A DNA stretch of 44,406 nt. It comes from Chlamydiota bacterium (GTDB lineage: Bacteria > Chlamydiota > Chlamydiia > Chlamydiales > Parachlamydiaceae). The notes beneath the pieces are model-generated. The model saw only the letters and a list, made by a program, of their open reading frames with translations. It was not told where the DNA came from and made no database searches. Below are positions 14,941 through 23,103 of the stretch, piece by piece (position 1 is the first letter of the stretch; every line of letters begins with the position of its first letter). Where the stretch lies: assembly GCA_013287145.1 (NCBI GenBank), contig JABDEI010000005.1, positions 1 to 44,406 on the forward strand, read 5' to 3'. Made by a program: the position numbers and the translations under genes.

Positions 14941-17055
14941 ATGGGTATTAGTTTTAAGTCGATCTATGCTAAAATCACAGAATATCGCGATTTTTTTACA
15001 AACGCAGACCAAGCCCCTGGGTCCGATAAAAGTGAATTAATAAAAAGAATACAAGAGCTATTTGGTTCTATAAACTCTCAAAAGGAGTTTGTCTCTTCTT
15101 TGACAAAGGCCGAAGTAGATCGTGTCATTTGTTCCTTAGATATCATTGCGAAAGTCAAAGATCTGAACTCGGCAACTCAATCAAAAATCGCTGCCATAAG
15201 CGAGATGTGTCACATTGCTGTAGCAAAGGAAGACTTTCAGCCCAAAAAAGACTTTGCGCCAAATATACCAAGAGACATTTTAAAAGTTATTTGTGAAAAT
15301 TTAGCATTTAAGGATTTTCTAAACTTTTTAAGAGTTTCAAAAAGCTGGAATGACCCAAAATTAATCGCAATTTTTTTACAAAAATTTGCCAAGTATTTAC
15401 CTATCGTCAACCTTGTAGCTTTATGTTGTAGAGCCGGCGAAAATCTTGAAGAACTCATTCTAGAAGATGAGCTCTGTTATGAAGATTTGCAAAAAGTGGC
15501 TGCTGCGTGTCCTAATCTAAAAAAAATTCGTTTAAGTAGCCTTGACGGCAGGGGCTTAGCTCTTTTTGCAGGTCATCAAGATATGGAATCGGTTCATTTA
15601 GATAATGCCAACATTACTGAGGAAGAATTTAGATCTTTCCTGCAGAGAAATAAGCAAATTAGCTCACTATCATTGATTAATAAAGGGAATATTAGCGGAG
15701 GTTTTACCTCAAAATCAGTGGGTGATGACTTATTATTGCTTACAGATTTGCCCAAGCTTGAGAATTTTTTGCTGACAAATATTCAAGAGGTAAATTGGGA
15801 TAGTGCTTTTATTTCTTTAGGGAAAATAAAAAGCCTTAAGTCTTTATCAGTGCATTGCTGTAATTTATCTAGCAAGAGCTTGCTTTCTTTATCGAGGCTT
15901 ACAGCACTTCAGACTCTATCGTTGAATGGCTGTCAAATAAGAGATGCTGATTGGAACTTTTTAAAAGAACTTAATCAGCTGCAACATCTTGCACTAGGCG
16001 GTTGCGGTTTGGATGATGAAGATTTGGGAAAACTTGTGCTTCTTATCCCTCAGTTAACGACTCTTTGCTTAGATGAATGTAAGATTACAAATCAAGGAGT
16101 GTTTCACTTAGAAAAACTTGAGCAGCTGCAACATATTTCATTAAATGGGTGTACAACGATTGATAATGAAGGATTGGCATCTCTTGCGAAACATAAAGGA
16201 CTCCAACATATTGCCTTGGATAGGTGTGATGATATTACCAAAGAAGGTTTGAATCACTTAGCTAAGCTGGAAGACCTTCGCTATCTTTCACTAAAACTTT
16301 GCAATGGTATAGAGGGCGATGCCTTAAGAGCCTTGGAAAAACATACAAATCTTCGACACATTTCACTTTTTAACAGCAATATCAATGATGAGAGCATTAA
16401 GTCCTTAGTTAAACATACGCATCTTCAACGCATTGAATTACAAAAGTGTGTAGAAGTTACAGATGCAGGCGTTACGGCATTGGAAAAGCTAGAGCATTTA
16501 GAACATTTTGTCTTAAGCTGCGACAATCTAACAGGTGCTAGTTTAGTTTCTTTTGCAAATCATAAGAATCTTAAATCGCTTGTATTATATTGCGGGAAAA
16601 ACATCACAAATGGGGATTTGCAAGTTCTTGGCGGCCTTAGCCAACTTGAATCCCTTGAGTTATATGCATTTCCTCAAATTTCTAATGAAGGTTTGGCTTT
16701 TCTAGTAAAGCTTGAAAAGCTGCTATGGTTGGACTTAGAGAGCGTCGGTAATTTTACCGATAAAAGTTTAAGAACCTATGTGGCAAAACTCAAACAACTG
16801 CGCTATCTTGGATTGAGTGGATCTAGAGATATTACAGACGAAGGAACCGCTTCTCTTACATCACTTAAGAGTCTTAAAATTCTTAACTTAGGCCGATGTG
16901 TTAAGCTTAGTGACAACAGCCTCATCTCTATAGCAGAACTTCCCTATCTTAACCTGTTAAAGATGTGGAGTTGTGAGAGCATAACATCAGAAGCTGTAAT
17001 GAGTCTAAAGAAGAAGAATCCTAAATTAATTTTCGATGGTGAGCAGGTAAAATGA
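14941..17055 (+). CDS. F-box-like/LRR protein, candidate ubiquitin-pathway effector
   Basis: 704 aa. Residues 1-100 form a helical head (SIYAKITEY...). Residues about 108-137 (NIPRDILKVICENL...VSKSW) fit the eukaryotic F-box pattern: IP.DIL..I...L...DF...L.VSK.W. From about residue 165 to the end there are roughly 20 cysteine-type LRRs (LxxLxLxxCxxITDEGLxxL), as in FBXL proteins. F-box proteins recruit targets to host SCF ubiquitin ligases; expansions of such genes are known in amoeba-associated chlamydiae. Role as a secreted effector is inferred. There is no signal peptide, and no strong Shine-Dalgarno before the ATG; TATACT at 14893-14898 may be a -10. The stop overlaps the next paralogue's start as ATGA. 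Confidence 0.85.
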   Translation: MGISFKSIYAKITEYRDFFTNADQAPGSDKSELIKRIQELFGSINSQKEFVSSLTKAEVDRVICSLDIIAKVKDLNSATQSKIAAISEMCHIAVAKEDFQPKKDFAPNIPRDILKVICENLAFKDFLNFLRVSKSWNDPKLIAIFLQKFAKYLPIVNLVALCCRAGENLEELILEDELCYEDLQKVAAACPNLKKIRLSSLDGRGLALFAGHQDMESVHLDNANITEEEFRSFLQRNKQISSLSLINKGNISGGFTSKSVGDDLLLLTDLPKLENFLLTNIQEVNWDSAFISLGKIKSLKSLSVHCCNLSSKSLLSLSRLTALQTLSLNGCQIRDADWNFLKELNQLQHLALGGCGLDDEDLGKLVLLIPQLTTLCLDECKITNQGVFHLEKLEQLQHISLNGCTTIDNEGLASLAKHKGLQHIALDRCDDITKEGLNHLAKLEDLRYLSLKLCNGIEGDALRALEKHTNLRHISLFNSNINDESIKSLVKHTHLQRIELQKCVEVTDAGVTALEKLEHLEHFVLSCDNLTGASLVSFANHKNLKSLVLYCGKNITNGDLQVLGGLSQLESLELYAFPQISNEGLAFLVKLEKLLWLDLESVGNFTDKSLRTYVAKLKQLRYLGLSGSRDITDEGTASLTSLKSLKILNLGRCVKLSDNSLISIAELPYLNLLKMWSCESITSEAVMSLKKKNPKLIFDGEQVK

Positions 17056-19112
17056 ACGTCTATTCCAAGTCGATTTATGCTAAAATCACAGAATACCAAG
17101 AGTTTTTGACAAATGCCCAGCAATCCGATGTCAATTCGACGAAAAAAGATGTTTTGATAGAAAAAATCCAAACACTATTTGACTCGATAAACACTCATGA
17201 TGAATTTGTTTCTTATTTGACGAAGGCGGAAGTGAATCAGGTTCTTTGCTTCTTAGAAAAGATAGCCCAAGTAAAAGTTTTAAACTCAGCAACTCAAACA
17301 AAAATTGCTGCTATAAGCAACATGTGCCGCATTGCTATATCAAAAGGTAAAGACACTCATCCACAAAGTGCTTTTGCAATCGGCGCGATTCCAATAGATA
17401 TTTTAAAAATCATCATCGAAGATTTATCCCGCAGGGATTTTCAAAGCTTGCTGCAAGTCTCAAAAAGCTGGAATGACCCAAAATTAATCGCCATTTTTTT
17501 ACAAAAATTTGCGAAGCATTTGCCCTATGCTACCTTCATTGCTTTATGCTGTAAAGCCGGCGAAAACCTTGAAGAATTTATCTTAGACGATAAGGTTTCT
17601 TATCAAGACTTGCAAAAAGTGGCAAACCGATGTCCTAATTTAAAAAAACTCTCTTTAAATGGCATCGACAGTGTTGGGTTAGCTCTTTTTAAAGATCACA
17701 AACATGTGGAATTGCTTCACTTAGATAATTCTCATATTAAAAAAGAGGGGTTTAACTCCTTTTCACAGAACAAGCAAATCAGTTCGTTATCATTGAATAA
17801 TAGCGGTATGGATGACTTATCGTTTTTTGAGGAGTTGCCAAATCTTGAGCATTTTTCGCTGACAAATATTGACCTGTTTCCGAGTGTGAGAAACTTGGCT
17901 TTTTTACAAAAGTTAAAGAATCTTAGATCATTGGTATTACATTGTAAGTTATCTAATGAGTGTTTGCCTTCCTTGAGGGTGCTTACAAACCTACAGAAGC
18001 TTTCATTGGATGGAAGCAAAATTGAAAATATTAATTGGAATTTTTTTAAAGAACTGAAGCTACTGCGACATCTTTCCCTAAATGGCAGTTATGTGAATGA
18101 CTCTGATTTGGAAAAACTTAGTGTTTTTGCACCTCAACTTGTCTTTCTTTCATTGGATGAGTGTCAGATTACACATGAAGGATTAGTTCACTTAGAAAAG
18201 TTCAAGCAACTTGAGCACATTTCTTTAAACCGATGTTCAAAGATTAATAATCAAGGATTAGCTTCTCTTGGCAAACAAAAAGGACTCCAACATATTGCCT
18301 TAGAGGGCTGTGAGGATATAACCAAGGAAGGATTGGTTCACATAGGAGAGTTGGAAAATCTGCGATATCTTTCTTTAAATAAGTGCCCAAATATTCTAGG
18401 GGATGATTTAAAGCTTTTGGAAAAACATACAAATCTTCGCTACATTTTATTTGGTCATAATATCAATGATGAGAGCCTTAAATCTTTAGCTAAACACACA
18501 CATCTTCGGCATATTGCATTGGATGAATGCTTTCCTGTTACCGATGAAGGTGTTATTGCCTTGGAGCCATTGCAGCATCTAGAACATTTTTCATTAGGCA
18601 GCGCTAATATTACAGGAGTTGGTTTAGCTTCTATCGCAAAGCACAAGAAGCTAAAATCACTTACATTAAACTGTTGTAGCAACATATTGAATACAGATAC
18701 AAATGTTCTTGGAGAACTTGCTCAGCTTGAGTCTCTCAAGCTTTATGCATTTTCTAATGTTTCTGATGACGGTTTAGCTTTTCTCGTAAAGCTGAAAAAA
18801 CTCCTATCGCTTAACTTAGATTATGCTCCAAAAATTACTGATAAGAGTTTAATAAATTACGTTTCAAAAATCAGGCAGATACGACATCTTTCATTACAGG
18901 GATGTCAAATTACTGATCAAGGGGTTGCTTCTCTCATTTCCCTCAAGTGTCTCAAAACGCTTTCATTAAACAATTGCATTAAACTCACGGATGAAAGTCT
19001 CATCTACTTAGACCATTTGCCAAGTCTTGCTTCTTTAACCATGCGGGAATGTATGAAAATAACAGTGGCGGGAGCCAAGAATCTTTTGAAGAAATTTTCT
19101 TGGTTTTCTTAA
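17052..19112 (+). CDS. F-box-like/LRR protein, tandem paralogue
   Basis: 686 aa. Same architecture as the upstream gene: helical head, F-box-like segment at residues 112-141 (AIPIDILKIIIEDL...VSKSW), and cysteine-type LRRs from about residue 165 on. The head and the SKSWNDPKLIAIFLQKF stretch are nearly identical, while the LRR surfaces differ at many positions, as expected if the two copies bind different targets. The ATG overlaps the previous TGA, so they are translated from one mRNA. The C-terminus ends on the last repeat with little tail. The stop lies in an 16-bp perfect palindrome (19103-19118). Confidence 0.85.
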   Translation: MNVYSKSIYAKITEYQEFLTNAQQSDVNSTKKDVLIEKIQTLFDSINTHDEFVSYLTKAEVNQVLCFLEKIAQVKVLNSATQTKIAAISNMCRIAISKGKDTHPQSAFAIGAIPIDILKIIIEDLSRRDFQSLLQVSKSWNDPKLIAIFLQKFAKHLPYATFIALCCKAGENLEEFILDDKVSYQDLQKVANRCPNLKKLSLNGIDSVGLALFKDHKHVELLHLDNSHIKKEGFNSFSQNKQISSLSLNNSGMDDLSFFEELPNLEHFSLTNIDLFPSVRNLAFLQKLKNLRSLVLHCKLSNECLPSLRVLTNLQKLSLDGSKIENINWNFFKELKLLRHLSLNGSYVNDSDLEKLSVFAPQLVFLSLDECQITHEGLVHLEKFKQLEHISLNRCSKINNQGLASLGKQKGLQHIALEGCEDITKEGLVHIGELENLRYLSLNKCPNILGDDLKLLEKHTNLRYILFGHNINDESLKSLAKHTHLRHIALDECFPVTDEGVIALEPLQHLEHFSLGSANITGVGLASIAKHKKLKSLTLNCCSNILNTDTNVLGELAQLESLKLYAFSNVSDDGLAFLVKLKKLLSLNLDYAPKITDKSLINYVSKIRQIRHLSLQGCQITDQGVASLISLKCLKTLSLNNCIKLTDESLIYLDHLPSLASLTMRECMKITVAGAKNLLKKFSWFS

Positions 19113-19129
19113 GAAAACTACGCTATAAT
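19100..19129 (+). promoter_or_regulatory. Possible promoter of glmM-glmS
   Basis: TTGGTT (19100-19105) and TATAAT (19124-19129) are spaced by 18 bp. If used, the glmM leader would be about 200 nt. The leader (19130-19336) is AT-rich, with the 10-mer AACTTTAGAG present near both ends, and I see no known riboswitch in it. Confidence 0.4.
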
Positions 19130-19336
19130 AACTTTAGAGTAAGTTGATTTTGTATATTCTCTCTCATAAAGCATCCGCATTTTGTGTTGTTATCGTTTTT
19201 TATCTTGATTTACACGTTCAATTTCAGATAATTTAAACAACTTGCCACTAGTGAAGATACGTTGTAGGCACATACCCAAAATCCCAGATAAATTTTCTGG
19301 TAACGTTCATTTAATTTAAAACTTTAGAGATAGCCA

Positions 19337-20704
19337 ATGGCGGAGAAAGAAGGAAAAAGGATTTTTGGAACAGATGGGGTTCGAGGACGAGCAAACGTAT
19401 CTCCTATGGCTGTTGAAACAGCTTTGGCTCTAGGAAGGGCTGCTGGCAAAATTTTTCGCACGAGATTAGGAAAGCATCGTGTCGTCATTGGTAAAGATAC
19501 GCGTCTTTCTTGCTATATGTTTGAGAATGCCTTGATCGCAGGGTTATGCTCCATGGGCGTCGACACCTTAATGGTAGGTCCTTTGCCAACACCCGGGGTT
19601 GCTTTCATTACCCGCGCTTACCGCGCAGATGCCGGTGTCGTTATCTCAGCCTCACACAATCCTTATTATGACAATGGGATCAAATTCTTTTCATCGGAGG
19701 GATTTAAGCTGCCCGATTCTTGGGAGCGAGAGATGGAAGCATTGGTTCAAAAAAATGACTTCGAAGACAGCCTTCCAGCAGACTATGATATAGGCAAAAA
19801 CACTAAAATCATCGATGCCGATGGTCGTTATATCGAATTTGCCAAAGCGACATTTCCACGAAAATTGTCTCTGCAAAATCTTAAAATTGTCCTCGATTGC
19901 GCCAATGGTGCCGGTTATAAAGTGGCTCCTCTTATTTTTCGCGAACTCGATGCTGAGGTCTTTGTTTATGGCAACAATCCCAACGGTTTGAATATCAATG
20001 AAGGCTGTGGAGCTCTACATCCAGAGACTATTCAAAAGGCTGTAATTGACCGACGCGCTGACATTGGAATCGCCCTTGATGGTGACGCAGACAGAGTCAT
20101 CATGGTCGATGAGAATGCACAGATTGTCGATGGCGACACCATCTTAGCTATTTGCGCTCGGGATATGAAAAAGCAAGGCTTGCTTCGCAATAATAAAGTT
20201 GTAGCCACTGTGATGAGCAATTTCGGTTTCATCAAGGCGATGGAGGAGCTCGGCATCGAAGTTGTCAAATGCCAAGTAGGGGATCGCTATGTGATCCAAT
20301 CTATGCTTGAGCAGGAGGCCAATTTGGGAGGCGAGCAAAGCGGGCATCTTATTTTCTTAGATCACAATACCACAGGGGATGGATTAGTCTCTGCGCTGCA
20401 GGTATTGAGGATTATGATTGAAACCGATTCAAAGCTCTCTGATCTTGCAACGATTATCAAGCGCTATCCTCAAGCCTGTGTTAACGTCAAAGTTTCTTCA
20501 AAGCCGCCCTTGGAAACATTGCTACAGGTGAGATCTATTGTTGAAAGCGTAGAAAAAACTTTGGGTGATACAGGGCGCATCTTAGTGCGTTATTCGGGGA
20601 CAGAAGACATTTGCAGAGTGATGGTAGAGGGACCCAAACAAAAACAGGTTCTTCAGCTTGCCTCTGCGGTCGCGCAAGCTATCAAGCAAGAGATTGGAGT
20701 TTAA
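19337..20704 (+). CDS. glmM: Phosphoglucosamine mutase GlmM
   Basis: 455 aa, the usual GlmM length. It interconverts glucosamine-6-P and glucosamine-1-P on the way to UDP-GlcNAc, feeding LPS and peptidoglycan-like polymers. The active-site phosphoserine is Ser106 in VVISASHNP; the metal loop is ALDGDADRV; the C-terminal phosphate-binding loop is RYSGTED. The N-terminal FGTDGVRG is characteristic of GlmM rather than phosphoglucomutase. The stop is 24 bp before glmS, so the two genes form an operon with consecutive pathway steps. Confidence 0.97.
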   Translation: MAEKEGKRIFGTDGVRGRANVSPMAVETALALGRAAGKIFRTRLGKHRVVIGKDTRLSCYMFENALIAGLCSMGVDTLMVGPLPTPGVAFITRAYRADAGVVISASHNPYYDNGIKFFSSEGFKLPDSWEREMEALVQKNDFEDSLPADYDIGKNTKIIDADGRYIEFAKATFPRKLSLQNLKIVLDCANGAGYKVAPLIFRELDAEVFVYGNNPNGLNINEGCGALHPETIQKAVIDRRADIGIALDGDADRVIMVDENAQIVDGDTILAICARDMKKQGLLRNNKVVATVMSNFGFIKAMEELGIEVVKCQVGDRYVIQSMLEQEANLGGEQSGHLIFLDHNTTGDGLVSALQVLRIMIETDSKLSDLATIIKRYPQACVNVKVSSKPPLETLLQVRSIVESVEKTLGDTGRILVRYSGTEDICRVMVEGPKQKQVLQLASAVAQAIKQEIGV

Positions 20705-20728
20705 ATTTGCCTAAAGTGGAATAAAATT

Positions 20729-22555
20729 ATGTGTGGAATAAGCGGTTATGTAGGGCCTCGAAATTCTGTTAAAACAGTCCTCAATATGTTGAAGAAGTTG
20801 GAATATCGAGGATATGACTCTGCCGGGATAGCTGGAGTAATGAATGGCAAAATCAGCTATTGCAAAGAAGTTGGCAAAGTCAGCGTGCTTGAAAGTGAAG
20901 TCACGAAATCGGGCATGGAACTCGACGCAGCGATAGCACAAACGCGCTGGGCAACCCATGGCAAACCATCAAAGGTCAACGCTCATCCCCACTTTGATAC
21001 AGATTATTCCATTGCTTTAGTGCATAACGGCATTGTCGAAAATCATGAATTTTTGAGAAAGCAGCTTAAAGAAAAGGGGGTCACTTTTGTTTCAGATACC
21101 GATACTGAAGTCATCGCTCATCTTATCTCCTCTTTATATGAGGGGGATATCCTCAGAGCCGTTCAGAAAGCCGTTCCATTACTGCAGGGATCTTATGCTA
21201 TAGCATTGATTCACCGCGATTATCCCGATCAAATTATTGCAGTGGCCCACGAAGCTCCTTTAGTGATTGGCATTGGTTCAAAAGAAGCGTTTATTTCATC
21301 AGACTCAAATGCATTTGCGGCACATACTAGAGAAGTGGCTTTTCTTGCCAATGCAGAGATTGCCGTCGTCAAAGCCGGCAAATTAGAAGTCTTTGATTTA
21401 GCCATGGAGCAGGTCGATAAAAAAACAGAACAACTGACTTTTGAATCAGAAGATATTTCTAAGGGAAACTATGAACATTACACGCTGAAGGAAATCTTTG
21501 AACAGCCGCAAACTATCCGCAATGCTCTGTTGTCGCGGTATATTGAACAATATGGAACGGCGACGTTTGAAGAGATAAGATTTGATGTGTATGAGTTGCT
21601 TGCTGTGCAGAGAATTTTAATCTTAGCTTGCGGCACTTCCTGGCATGCAGGCTATGTGGCATCATACCTCATTGAAGACAAAGTGCGCATTCCGGTTCAG
21701 GTAGAAATTTCTTCGGAGTTTCGTTATAAAAACCCTATCGTTCCTCCCGGTACTTTTGTGATAGCTATTAGCCAATCGGGAGAGACAGCGGATACCATCG
21801 CTGCAGTAAGAGAACTGAAAGCTAAAGGGGCTAAAATCATGGGCATTTGCAATGTGCATGGTTCGACCCTGGCTCGAGAAGCCGATTCCACGCTTTTTTT
21901 GCGTGCCGGGCCTGAGATTGGAGTTTGTTCAACAAAAGCATTTACGAGTCAAATTGTCGTATTATCTCTTTTTGCGCTTTTAATGGGGAGAATACGGCAT
22001 ATGAACAAGCAAGAAGGTGTCGAGTTCATACAAGCTCTTCAAAAGCTTCCTAATCAAGTGCAGCATATCTTGGATAATGTTGCCCACATTCAGAAGATCG
22101 CAAAAAAATACGCGCATTATCAGAATTTCTTCTTTTTAGGCCGGCGCTATATGTATCCAACAAGCCTTGAAGGAGCGCTTAAGCTCAAAGAAATCGCATA
22201 TATTAATGCCAATGGCTATCCGGCAGGGGAAATGAAGCATGGTCCTATTGCGCTGATTAATGAAGAGTGTCCCACCATAGCCTTATGTGCCAATAAAATG
22301 ACTTTCGATAAGATGCTAAGCAACTTAATGGAAATCAAAGCCCGTAGTGGCAAAGTCATCGCCATCATCGAAGAGGGCGAAAAAATGCCTGAAGGCATTG
22401 CTGACGACATCATTGAAATCCCGCAAGTTATCGACGAGCTCGCTGTCATTCCTTCCACCGTGGTCACGCAGCTTCTTGCCTATTACATCGCCAAAGAGCG
22501 CGGCGCCGACATCGACCAGCCCCGCAATCTTGCCAAGTCAGTAACGGTGGAATAG
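20729..22555 (+). CDS. glmS: Glutamine-fructose-6-phosphate aminotransferase GlmS
   Basis: 608 aa. The N-terminal nucleophile Cys2 (MCGISGYVG) marks the class II glutamine amidotransferase domain, residues 1-220, followed by two SIS sugar-isomerase domains with SQSGETADT and the terminal NLAKSVTVE. It makes glucosamine-6-P, the substrate of the preceding GlmM. A GTGGA stretch about 10 nt upstream is a modest ribosome site. The upstream 24 bp are far too short for a glmS ribozyme. Confidence 0.98.
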   Translation: MCGISGYVGPRNSVKTVLNMLKKLEYRGYDSAGIAGVMNGKISYCKEVGKVSVLESEVTKSGMELDAAIAQTRWATHGKPSKVNAHPHFDTDYSIALVHNGIVENHEFLRKQLKEKGVTFVSDTDTEVIAHLISSLYEGDILRAVQKAVPLLQGSYAIALIHRDYPDQIIAVAHEAPLVIGIGSKEAFISSDSNAFAAHTREVAFLANAEIAVVKAGKLEVFDLAMEQVDKKTEQLTFESEDISKGNYEHYTLKEIFEQPQTIRNALLSRYIEQYGTATFEEIRFDVYELLAVQRILILACGTSWHAGYVASYLIEDKVRIPVQVEISSEFRYKNPIVPPGTFVIAISQSGETADTIAAVRELKAKGAKIMGICNVHGSTLAREADSTLFLRAGPEIGVCSTKAFTSQIVVLSLFALLMGRIRHMNKQEGVEFIQALQKLPNQVQHILDNVAHIQKIAKKYAHYQNFFFLGRRYMYPTSLEGALKLKEIAYINANGYPAGEMKHGPIALINEECPTIALCANKMTFDKMLSNLMEIKARSGKVIAIIEEGEKMPEGIADDIIEIPQVIDELAVIPSTVVTQLLAYYIAKERGADIDQPRNLAKSVTVE

Positions 22556-22556
22556 G

Positions 22557-22739
22557 GGCAGAAGGCAGAAGGCAGAAGGCAGAAGGCAGAAGCCAGAATT
22601 CAGAATTCAGAATCCAGAATCCAGAATGAAGACAGGTAGTCGGTAGCCAGTAGTCGGTAGTCAGTAGAACGGCAGGAATTCAGAATCCAGAATGGAGGCA
22701 GGTAGTCGGTAGCCAGTAGTCGGTAGTCAGTAGGAAATT
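22557..22739. repeat. Heptanucleotide tandem repeats, left arm
   Basis: Several successive 7-bp units occur: GGCAGAA (about 5 times), CAGAATT/CAGAATC, and GTAGTCG/GTAGCCA/GTAGTCA. A 35-bp block is repeated exactly at 22633-22667 and 22699-22733, a 66-bp period. Together with 22981-23097 this makes an inverted arrangement in the 548-bp gap after glmS. No gene is seen in this gap. Confidence 0.9.
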
Positions 22740-22756
22740 CACAACTCAGAATATTC

Positions 22757-22840
22757 CTCTTTTCCCCGTAGGGGAAGACGTAGGTAGCCTCGGGTTTTCA
22801 ACCCGAGGGTGATGTTTAAAAAATCATGCGTCTCGTTAGA
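22757..22840 (-). repeat. Dispersed palindromic element, copy 2
   Basis: Reverse complement of the window-start element: AACGAGACGCATGATT..., the CTCGGGTTGAAAACCCGAGG hairpin, CTACCTACGTCTTCCCCTA, then CGGGGAAAA. It lies head-to-head with copy 3 at 22926-22977. Confidence 0.85.
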
Positions 22841-22925
22841 GCCGCAAGATAGACGTTGAGTAAAAAATACTCGTTTCGACTAATTTCCTTGCGACCCTAA
22901 CGGGGCGCAATGCCCTTTTACGATA

Positions 22926-22977
22926 CACCTCGGGTTGAAACCCGAGGCTACCTGCGTCTTCCCCTACGGGGAAAAAG
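22926..22977 (+). repeat. Dispersed palindromic element, copy 3
   Basis: CACCTCGGGTTGAAACCCGAGG, CTACCTGCGTCTTCCCCTA and CGGGGAAAAA match copy 1, but the AACGAGACGC lead is replaced by CGACCCTAACGGGGCGCAAT. Between copies 2 and 3 there is a short GAGTAAAAAATACTC hairpin. Confidence 0.85.
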
Positions 22978-22980
22978 GTA

Positions 22981-23097
22981 TTCTAACTTCCTACTGACTT
23001 CCTGCCTTCATTCTGAATTCTGGCTTCTGGATTCTGAATTCCTGCCGTTCTACTGACTACTGACTACTGACTACTGGCTTCCTGCCTTCATTCTGGA
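22981..23097. repeat. Heptanucleotide tandem repeats, right arm
   Basis: CTGAATT/CTGGCTT/CTGGATT and CTACTGA (three or more perfect copies) are the reverse complement of the units at 22557-22739. The repeats end about 6 bp before the stop codon of the 23.1-kb gene. Confidence 0.9.
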
Positions 23098-23103
23098 TTT
23101 TCG

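Noticed and set aside
20705..20728. glmS ribozyme or riboswitch in front of glmS
   Set aside because: The gap after glmM is only 24 bp and contains no ribozyme core.
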